DNA from: UMGS1696 sp964558485
GTDB taxonomy: Bacteria > Bacillota > Clostridia > Oscillospirales > CAG-272
Direction: 5' to 3'
Length of the DNA: 12,694 nt
Assembly (NCBI GenBank): GCA_964558485.1
Contig: CAZLED010000067.1
Location: forward strand, 1 to 12,694
The notes under the pieces are model-generated. The model was not told the DNA's origin. It was given only the letters and a program-made list of their open reading frames with translations, and searched no databases. Each line of letters begins with the position of its first letter. Position 1 is the first letter of the stretch. Both the position numbers and the translations under genes were made by a program. This document shows, one piece after another, positions 7,109 through 12,694 of this stretch.

Positions 7109-8617
7109 TCATTCTACAGGGTTTGTCAAGGTGTCCCACAACTCGTCCAGGGAAGTCTGCCACTTCTTTTCATTGGATTTGATCTGCGAAGCCCAGTTGC
7201 TCTTGTTGGCTTTGATGGTTTCTTTGAATGCATTGGAAGGCGAACCCAGGAAGATGTTGAAAATTTCACCCGGATCGTAGGTGATGCTACCACGGATCAG
7301 ATCAAACATCCGGCTGCAATTTATATCCTGAGAATACCGGGTCTTCAAAACCGTTTCATAGTATTCCGGTGTCAGTTTGCGGTAGGCCTGAGACGACCAA
7401 GCTTCCAGCAGTGCGCCGGAGAATTCCAGATCAGCCGTGGTGGGGATCAGGCTGTAGCAGCTTCTTTGCAGGAAAGATTGGTAGTTCTGCTGTTCTGTGT
7501 CGTATTTCGGATAGGGTAGGATCCCACAGTTGAAATCGATCTCCGGCATGATGGTCACAGCATCGCAGATCAGCGAGCAGGACAGAAGGGATTTTCCGGT
7601 AATGAAGCTGGTGCTGGCATAGTTTCCGCCACCGGTGGCCACCTGCCATTCCGGATGATCGGCATTGTTGCCATCGATCGGGGCTACGCTGTCGTTCGAA
7701 TGGATCAGACTGTTTAGAGCTTCGATTGAATTGATGACACGTTCGTTGCCAAATTCCACTGTGTAGCCACTGTTTGTCTTGCTGACGATCTTGACATCCA
7801 AAGACGAGATAAAGCCAAGCAGCTTGTTTGCATCACCAAATGTCAACCCATATGTATCATCCGGATCCTGTTCTTCATTCCCGTTGGCATCCATGTAGCC
7901 CTGTGCGGCGATGGTCGAAAAAGCATCCAGCGTCCAGGTACCATTGTCCACCATGCTGTACAGATCACTGTCGATCCCATTGGCTTCCAGCAGGTCACTG
8001 TTGAAGTACACGCAGAAGGTGTGCTTGATATTCCCCAGCTCTGCATCCCCGATCATGAACCACACATTGTCCCCCGGCAGTGCTTCGGGAATAGATTGGT
8101 TATACCATGGCTTGGACAGATCCACATGAGGCACTTCCGCTAAATTGGCAAAATATGCCGATGTGAGTTGTTCCCCGATAAAGTTCAGGCTGCTATATAG
8201 CACATCGTAACTGTTATCTCCGGCGATGATCCCGCTGGTGATCCGATTCACATGGTCTGTGCCGGGATAGTCAAAGGTGTCCTGGGTATGGGACAGTACT
8301 ACGTTCAGCCGCTCGTTCATGGTTTGAATACTGTCGTAAATGGCATCGTTCAACCGCTCACCTGTAGAAGACTCTGCATAGAAATCGTTCCAGAAGGCGT
8401 TTTTGTAGTCCCCAATATAGAACGTAGCCGTGCGTCCACCGTAATCCAGCGCCGGCAACGCATCCGCCACATACGGGGATGTCTCCGTTTCGGTATCTGC
8501 GACAGTTGTATTGGCCGGATCGGGAACTGCTGTGGTTTCACCGGTCGTGTCATTTTGGCAGGCTGCCATAGAGACCAGCATAGCGGCCAGCAGCATCAGG
8601 ACAGAAATTCTTTTCAT
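7109..8617 (-). CDS. Extracellular solute-binding lipoprotein SBP1
   Basis: The 502-residue substrate-capture protein of an ABC importer, family-1 type (COG1653-like), attached to the outer membrane face. Residues 1-20 form a lipoprotein signal with lipobox MAAC (C20), followed by a Thr/Glu/Asp-rich linker to about residue 58 and the binding domain from LDYGGRTATFYIGD. An EF-hand-like loop at 243-254 has D243, N245, N247, E249, D251 and D254 at the 1-3-5-7-9-12 positions, consistent with a bound calcium. AGGGAG lies 8 bases before the ATG. It is the first gene of the GRE operon, which links the captured compound to the radical pathway. No permease or ATPase gene lies in the window, so it must share a transporter encoded elsewhere. 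This Clostridia-type family usually serves oligosaccharide uptake; the exact ligand is unknown. Confidence 0.88.
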   Translation of the reverse strand: MKRISVLMLLAAMLVSMAACQNDTTGETTAVPDPANTTVADTETETSPYVADALPALDYGGRTATFYIGDYKNAFWNDFYAESSTGERLNDAIYDSIQTMNERLNVVLSHTQDTFDYPGTDHVNRITSGIIAGDNSYDVLYSSLNFIGEQLTSAYFANLAEVPHVDLSKPWYNQSIPEALPGDNVWFMIGDAELGNIKHTFCVYFNSDLLEANGIDSDLYSMVDNGTWTLDAFSTIAAQGYMDANGNEEQDPDDTYGLTFGDANKLLGFISSLDVKIVSKTNSGYTVEFGNERVINSIEALNSLIHSNDSVAPIDGNNADHPEWQVATGGGNYASTSFITGKSLLSCSLICDAVTIMPEIDFNCGILPYPKYDTEQQNYQSFLQRSCYSLIPTTADLEFSGALLEAWSSQAYRKLTPEYYETVLKTRYSQDINCSRMFDLIRGSITYDPGEIFNIFLGSPSNAFKETIKANKSNWASQIKSNEKKWQTSLDELWDTLTNPVE

Positions 8618-8658
8618 ATGTGCATCTCCCTAAAAAATGATATAAAAGATATGCTTTG

Positions 8659-8687
8659 ATTATATAGCCTGCCATTCTGTATTGCAA
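8659..8687 (-). promoter_or_regulatory. Promoter of the SBP1-GRE-lactonase-activase operon
   Basis: On the minus strand a perfect -10 TATAAT (8664-8659) lies 17 bases from TTGCAA (8687-8682), a weak -35 matching 4 of 6 consensus bases. A weak -35 beside a perfect -10 is typical of a promoter needing an activator, which fits the divergent AraC gene. The word GGCA recurs three times at 18-base spacing just upstream of and across this -35 on the minus strand (about 8667-8706), and ATTGCAAT at 8681-8688 is a perfect palindrome. Binding by AraC is inference. Confidence 0.7.
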
Positions 8688-8737
8688 TGCCTAATCTGAT
8701 AAAATTGCCCAAAACGAAACAAAATAATTCCATCCGG

Positions 8738-8766
8738 TTGACAAACGGAAAAAAGTATGCTATAGT
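8738..8766 (+). promoter_or_regulatory. Promoter of the AraC-family regulator
   Basis: A perfect -35 TTGACA (8738-8743) is followed after exactly 17 bases by TATAGT (8761-8766). It is divergent from the GRE operon promoter, and the two -35 boxes are about 50 bases apart, so one bound regulator could affect both. The AT-rich stretch between them (8688-8737) is the likely operator region. Confidence 0.82.
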
Positions 8767-8802
8767 AAATACCAGATACTTTACGTCAAAAAGGAGATAC
8801 CC

Positions 8803-9720
8803 ATGCCAAACGGAAACCTGTTTACAACGGAACTGACCGTGACCCAGATCGAGTATGTGTGGAATGGGATCTATATGCCCCGCTCCAACCACATGGACGA
8901 CCGGGCCTACCACGGACTGGTGCTGATCCGCAAAGATCCCCATGCGTACCTGTTTGACGACGGGACCGTGCTGGAAGCCGAAGCCGGATATATCCTGTAC
9001 CTGCCCAAGCATTCCTCGTACCGGGTCAGCGATATAAAATCCTGTGACTGCGTAGCGATCAACTTCCAGATCTTAGAGGAGACCCATTTTCCGCCGCTGC
9101 GCTTTCCCGTGGGCAATCAGTTTTCTGCCTATTCCGAACTTTTCCAGACCGCCAGCCGTTTCTGGGACAGCCGCACCATTGGATACCATGCCAAGATCAA
9201 ATCGCTCCTATACCAGGCCCTGTACCTGATGCAGAAAAACTACCACCCGGACTATGTCCCAAGCGGTCTGGCCTTCAAGCTCAATATCGCCATGGAATAT
9301 ATCGGCGAACATTACACCGACCCGGCGATCTCCGTCAAAGAACTATCCGAGAAGGCCGGCATGAGCGAGGTATATTTTCGCCGCCAGTTCCACCGCTTGT
9401 ACGGCATGGCACCCCTGCAATATATCAAGCAGCTGCGGCTGAACCGGGCCATTGAGCTATTGAAATCCGATATGTATCCGGTACACACCGTGGCGCACAT
9501 GGTGGGATATGCCAGCGAATACTATTTCAGCCGAGAATGCAAAAAGATCACCGGCCTCAGTCCCATGCATTTCAAAAAAGATAAGCTGGATCAAAAGCAG
9601 TACATGGTGGGTATCCCATATGTCCAAGAGCAGAACGATCCAGCCAAAGCAGCCGCTACCGGACACGGATCCCCGAAAGAGAACGAAGAATCTTTGCCCA
9701 TATCGAAAAAAGAGGATTGA
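8803..9720 (+). CDS. AraC-family transcriptional regulator
   Basis: A 305-residue sugar-responsive type regulator, probably an activator. The N-terminal part (about residues 10-100) looks like the AraC cupin-type ligand domain, with GTVLEAEAGYILYLPKHSSY. The C-terminal double helix-turn-helix spans about residues 160-258: the first helix pair is SVKELSEKAGMSEVYFRRQF (178-197) and the second lies around VHTVAHMVGYASEYYFSREC (227-246), followed by the signature end TGLSPMHFKK. A charged, probably disordered tail of about 45 residues follows the DNA-binding domain, where most family members stop. AAGGAG lies 6 bases before the ATG. Its position back-to-back with SBP1 is the common arrangement in Clostridia for a regulator controlling uptake of the adjacent binding protein's ligand. 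Confidence 0.92.
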   Translation: MPNGNLFTTELTVTQIEYVWNGIYMPRSNHMDDRAYHGLVLIRKDPHAYLFDDGTVLEAEAGYILYLPKHSSYRVSDIKSCDCVAINFQILEETHFPPLRFPVGNQFSAYSELFQTASRFWDSRTIGYHAKIKSLLYQALYLMQKNYHPDYVPSGLAFKLNIAMEYIGEHYTDPAISVKELSEKAGMSEVYFRRQFHRLYGMAPLQYIKQLRLNRAIELLKSDMYPVHTVAHMVGYASEYYFSRECKKITGLSPMHFKKDKLDQKQYMVGIPYVQEQNDPAKAAATGHGSPKENEESLPISKKED

Positions 9721-9745
9721 CATTTGCCATCTGCTGTGCTACAAT
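9717..9745 (+). promoter_or_regulatory. Promoter of the SGNH hydrolase, overlapping the AraC stop codon
   Basis: TTGACA (9717-9722) contains the AraC stop codon TGA (9718-9720). After exactly 17 bases comes TACAAT (9740-9745). Start of transcription near 9752 leaves a leader of about 40 bases before the ATG at 9791. It should allow expression independent of the AraC transcript. Confidence 0.72.
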
Positions 9746-9790
9746 GGTGACGACCCATCCGTGGAAAAATTTGAAAAAGAGGATATACTT

Positions 9791-10447
9791 ATGGAACTTA
9801 CCGGAAAGAAAGCTGTGTTCCTGGGAGACAGCATTACCCAGGGCGTAGGTGTCAGCGAAGAAAAGAACATCTACCTGAATCGCCTGGCGCAGATGGCCGG
9901 TCTGCGGGAAGCCAAGAACTATGGCATCAGCGGCACCCGTATCGCCAGACAGAGCGCCGTTTCTGCCAACGCCACCTTTGATCTGGATTATTGTGCCCGC
10001 GTGGAAGAGCTGGACGGTGACGCAGACATCGTGGTGGTGTTTGGCGGCACCAACGACTTTGGTCACGGCGATGCGCCGCTGGGTACGCCTGCCGATCGGA
10101 CACCGGCTACCTATTGGGGCGCCTGCCACTACCTGATGAATCGCCTGGTAGAACGCTTCTATGACAAGACCATCGTCATCATGACCCCGCTCCATCGTCT
10201 CACCGAAGACAACCCCTGTGGTGACAACAAACCGGAACCGGTGGCTACGCTGAAAGAATACGTAGACATTCTTCGCACCGTAGCCGAATGGTATTCGCTG
10301 CCGGTGCTGGATCTGTTTGCCGAAAGCGGTATCCAGCCCAGAGTGCCCGTGATCCAGCAGACCTATTGTCCCGACGGCCTGCACCCCAATGATGCCGGTC
10401 ACGAAAAAATGGCGACCATGCTGTATCACTACCTCTTGAAGCTGTAA
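9791..10447 (+). CDS. SGNH/GDSL-family hydrolase
   Basis: A 218-residue esterase or lipase-fold hydrolase, probably a cytoplasmic deacetylase or carbohydrate esterase; no signal peptide or membrane segment is present. All four SGNH blocks are visible: GDSITQG with nucleophile S14, G48 in YGISGTRI, N88 in GGTNDF, and D195/H198 in PDGLHP completing the triad. The frame is open upstream into the AraC gene, but ATG at 9791 is chosen because an AAAGAGG ribosome site lies 8 bases before it and the family starts a few residues before GDS. It follows AraC by 70 bases, with a promoter of its own. Removal of acyl groups from an imported oligosaccharide is a plausible role, but the substrate is not shown by sequence. 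Confidence 0.9.
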   Translation: MELTGKKAVFLGDSITQGVGVSEEKNIYLNRLAQMAGLREAKNYGISGTRIARQSAVSANATFDLDYCARVEELDGDADIVVVFGGTNDFGHGDAPLGTPADRTPATYWGACHYLMNRLVERFYDKTIVIMTPLHRLTEDNPCGDNKPEPVATLKEYVDILRTVAEWYSLPVLDLFAESGIQPRVPVIQQTYCPDGLHPNDAGHEKMATMLYHYLLKL

Positions 10448-10464
10448 TCAATTTCATAAACAAG

Positions 10465-10510
10465 AAAAGCCGTCCGCATTTCCAGATCACCGGAAACAGG
10501 GACGGCTTTT
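10465..10510. terminator. Bidirectional terminator between SGNH hydrolase and SBP2
   Basis: AAAAGCCGTCC (10465-10475) and GGACGGCTTTT (10500-10510) form an 11-base-pair stem. Inside it TTTCC (10479-10483) pairs with GGAAA (10492-10496), giving a nested hairpin. The flanking A and T runs make it work on both strands, as needed between two converging genes. Confidence 0.88.
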
Positions 10511-10526
10511 GCATATTTATCGTTTG

Positions 10527-11993
10527 TTAATCTGCATAGGCTTCCAGGGTCGTTTCGATCGAAGCTTCCCAGGTGGACTGCACAGAGGCCAGCAAAGAAG
10601 CCACGTTGCCATCCTTCCGGGAAGAAGAGGACAGCACCTGGTTTGGCCAGGTAGAACCACCGATCATGGTAGAGTATGCATATTCAAAGGGCATGACCGC
10701 ACCGGCACGAATGATGTCCAGCATCTTCTGGGTATTCTCGTCCCGGCTGTACTTGTTCTTCAGCGCCACATCATAATACGCCGGTACCACATCCTTGTAG
10801 CTGTAGTAGCTCAGTGCCTCGCAGACCTTGCCGGTGAGCGCCACATCCGCTATGGTGGTGGGAATGTAGGTCATCTGGGTAGCAGTGGCGATCAGAGACA
10901 GATACTTGTCCTGATCCGCATCATATTTCGGGAAGGGCAGTACCGCATAGTCGCTTTCCATGTTCCGCAGATCATCCAGGCTTTCCAGCTTGGACATATA
11001 GTATAAGATCTTGTCCGCAGCGAAATACCCATTGACCTGCTGCCGTCTTTCTGCATTAAAGTCTGCACAGAAGATATCCTGATTCTTCAAGTATGCTGTC
11101 AGCTTATCGACAGAAGTGGAGAGCTTGTCGCTGAGCGGATTGATCGTGGGCATACCATCGTTGTCCAGACCGATGGCCTGAATGTCCAGAGAGGCCTGGA
11201 TCGAACGATATGCCACCTCATAGATCACCATGCCGTACAGGTCGTCTCCCAGGGTATAGCTGCCGTCGCCGTTCAGATCCTGCCCAACACCGCCGGAGAC
11301 CTCGATCATCTTATCCAGCGTCCATTCGTTGTTCAGCACCAGCGTGTAGGGATCCTCCATACCATTGTCTTCCAGCAGATCCAGGTTGGCAAAGATCACA
11401 GACAATCCTTTGTACATGGACAGGGACATATCCCCAATGAATCCAATAAGCTTACCGTTAATGGTCAGACCGCTCTGCAGCTCCGATACCCACCAAGGAT
11501 TGTTCAGGTTGATGTCCGGCAGGTCGTACACGTTCATGAACAGCTGGGTCGAAGCGATGGGCTGTACGCAGGAGATCATACCGGATACCACGTCATAGGC
11601 ACCGTCTGCCGCCATGATACTGCTCTGGATCAGCTGGCAGTAGGAGTCCTTGTTGGCCCAGTCGCCGGGCTTGTAGACAAAATTGAAATCGATCCCCAGA
11701 AGATCTTCCACCGCCATATTCCGGGTGTATACCGCATCGTTGACCACGTCTCCGGTCATTTCCAGCGCATCGTATTCATACTGCTGGGTCTCCGTTGTGA
11801 GCAGGGTAAAGGTCTTGCCGCCATTGTCTTCCTTTTGTACCGCAAACAGATCGTCTTCCGTGGTTTCCGTTTCGCCGGCCGTTTCCGTGGTATCTACACC
11901 ATTGTCGTTGTTGTCTGTAGTGTCTTCAACCGTGCTTGTCCCGCAGGAAGCCAGCAGCATGGCAGCCAACAGACAGATCCAAATTCTTTTCAT
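10527..11993 (-). CDS. Extracellular solute-binding lipoprotein SBP2
   Basis: A second ABC-importer binding protein, 488 aa, of the same broad family as SBP1. The lipoprotein signal ends in lipobox LASC (C17), followed by a linker rich in Thr, Glu and Asp to about residue 50. The loop D239-x-N241-x-D243-G-S245-x-T247-x2-D250 is a canonical 12-position EF-hand calcium loop, lying at the same place as the looser version in SBP1. Shared order of features (NDAVY near residue 85, NNPWW near 164, NNEWTLD near 221) supports homology with SBP1 despite low visible identity. GAAGG lies 10 bases before the ATG, a slightly long spacing. It starts 39 bases after the FAD oxidoreductase stop and is presumably co-transcribed with it. 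No permease follows, only a terminator. Confidence 0.88.
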   Translation of the reverse strand: MKRIWICLLAAMLLASCGTSTVEDTTDNNDNGVDTTETAGETETTEDDLFAVQKEDNGGKTFTLLTTETQQYEYDALEMTGDVVNDAVYTRNMAVEDLLGIDFNFVYKPGDWANKDSYCQLIQSSIMAADGAYDVVSGMISCVQPIASTQLFMNVYDLPDINLNNPWWVSELQSGLTINGKLIGFIGDMSLSMYKGLSVIFANLDLLEDNGMEDPYTLVLNNEWTLDKMIEVSGGVGQDLNGDGSYTLGDDLYGMVIYEVAYRSIQASLDIQAIGLDNDGMPTINPLSDKLSTSVDKLTAYLKNQDIFCADFNAERRQQVNGYFAADKILYYMSKLESLDDLRNMESDYAVLPFPKYDADQDKYLSLIATATQMTYIPTTIADVALTGKVCEALSYYSYKDVVPAYYDVALKNKYSRDENTQKMLDIIRAGAVMPFEYAYSTMIGGSTWPNQVLSSSSRKDGNVASLLASVQSTWEASIETTLEAYAD

Positions 11994-12032
11994 CTCATAA
12001 GTACCTTCTTTTATGTTTTATTTCAGTTTCAT

Positions 12033-12694
12033 TTATACCAATGCGCCGTGATCTGTCAACAGATCCTGCAGCCGCTGCATGGGCACATCCATGGTACGGC
12101 AGTCGTTCTGCTTGGCAAGTGCGATGGCAGCACCGGCCGCTTCCCCGATACAAGTGGTGATGGGCATGATCCGGAACGAAGAATGGGCTTCATGGGTCGA
12201 GGAAATGGGACGACCAGCCACCAATACATTGGCCGTGCCAGCCGGTACCAGCGCACGATAGGGGATCGTGTAGTAGTCGTTTGCCGGAATGCCTCGGTGA
12301 TAGGTGCCTGTACCGGCCGGATTGTGGATGTCGATCTCATAGGTACCACGGGCGATCCGGTCGTCGAACTTTCTTGCCTCTACGATATCCTCGGTAGAGA
12401 TCTCATATTCCCCACAGATCCGGCGGCTTTCCCGAATACCCAGCTCCGGTGCCGACATGGTGAGCGCACAGTTTTCCATGCCGGGGATATTGTCCTTCAT
12501 GAACCGATACATTTCGTAGACCTGTTCTCTTGCCACCGCTTCCGAATCGCTGTAATCGAAAATATCCACGGGATTCTTTCCCACGATCCGGGTGGTGTTC
12601 AGGTGCATGATGTTTTCCACCGGCATATGGAAGATCAGCACATCCTCTCTGGGATTCTGGATCTGACCGGACAGCCGCATCTCCTTGTACAGCG
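12033..12694 (-). CDS. FAD-dependent oxidoreductase, C-terminal part (N-terminus beyond window)
   Basis: The last 219-220 residues of a flavoprotein of the FAD_oxidored type (Pfam PF12831). Family members are usually 450 residues or more, so the N-terminal Rossmann FAD-binding half lies outside the window. The telling stretch is VLVAGRPISSTHEAHSSFRI followed by MPITTCIGEAAGAAIALA, the conserved C-terminal FAD-contact region. Upstream, ARGTYEIDIHNP and YTIPYRALVP are also typical. The frame is open to the window edge. The ATG at 12680 has AAGGAG directly abutting it, too close to be a start, and begins inside the domain, so the gene is treated as partial. The family is often found with carbohydrate-use genes; its reaction here is not known. 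It precedes SBP2 in an apparent operon. Confidence 0.88.
   Translation of the reverse strand, partial: LYKEMRLSGQIQNPREDVLIFHMPVENIMHLNTTRIVGKNPVDIFDYSDSEAVAREQVYEMYRFMKDNIPGMENCALTMSAPELGIRESRRICGEYEISTEDIVEARKFDDRIARGTYEIDIHNPAGTGTYHRGIPANDYYTIPYRALVPAGTANVLVAGRPISSTHEAHSSFRIMPITTCIGEAAGAAIALAKQNDCRTMDVPMQRLQDLLTDHGALV

Noticed and set aside
6536..7519. A 327-codon plus-strand open frame
   Set aside because: It is antisense to the GRE1 start and SBP1 end and crosses their intergenic gap; no domain or ribosome site supports it.
892..8617. Bacterial microcompartment GRE locus
   Set aside because: No shell protein, encapsulation-type aldehyde dehydrogenase or phosphotransacylase is encoded in the window.
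9509..9790. Upstream extension of the SGNH hydrolase frame into AraC
   Set aside because: The extension reads AraC DNA in another frame, while a ribosome site and family-typical start lie at 9791.
9656..10429. A 257-codon minus-strand open frame
   Set aside because: It is the antisense shadow of the SGNH hydrolase, which has all four catalytic blocks.
1..12694. CRISPR array, IS element, tRNA or rRNA
   Set aside because: No regularly spaced repeats, transposase-like frame, terminal inverted repeats or RNA-gene sequence was recognised.

Overview
The window reads as accessory carbohydrate-type metabolism from an anaerobic, gut-type Firmicute. Clostridia of the Oscillospirales/Ruminococcaceae sort is my best guess. 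That guess rests on the style of the genes, not on any marker gene: strong AAGGAG-type ribosome sites, sigma-A promoters with 17-18 bp spacing, large Thr/Glu/Asp-rich solute-binding lipoproteins, and oxygen-sensitive glycyl radical enzymes with a ferredoxin-type activase. No rRNA, tRNA, IS element or CRISPR array is visible.

Layout. Positions 1-645 (minus) hold most of a DeoR-family regulator, cut by the window edge, with a clear promoter at 739-768. Positions 892-8687 (minus) form one operon running from a TATAAT promoter at 8659-8687 to a strong terminator at 892-923. In order of transcription it encodes a solute-binding lipoprotein (8617-7109), a complete glycyl radical enzyme (GRE1, 7084-4880), a second glycyl radical enzyme split by a one-base frameshift (GRE2, 4856-2701), an SMP-30/gluconolactonase-family protein (2686-1793) and a radical-SAM glycyl radical activase (1796-933). 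Gaps are 14-24 bases, and the last two genes overlap by 4 bases. Divergently, an AraC-family regulator (8803-9720) is followed by a cytoplasmic SGNH hydrolase (9791-10447), which has its own promoter starting in the AraC stop codon. A two-way terminator (10465-10510) separates these from a second minus-strand unit: the C-terminal part of an FAD-dependent oxidoreductase (12694-12033) followed by a second solute-binding lipoprotein (11993-10527).

How it may work together (inference). The lipoproteins would capture an oligosaccharide or other polyol-like compound. A sugar-lactone hydrolase, an FAD oxidoreductase and an SGNH esterase would process it or its substituents, and one or two radical enzymes, switched on by the co-encoded activase, would carry out an anaerobic dehydration or C-X bond cleavage. 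AraC sits at the divergent promoter and probably controls the operon; DeoR may sense a phosphorylated intermediate. No permease, kinase or microcompartment shell gene is present. The substrate cannot be named from sequence alone. The best candidate for something undescribed is the paired-GRE, lactonase and single-activase operon, with the caveat that GRE2 is frame-disrupted as given.
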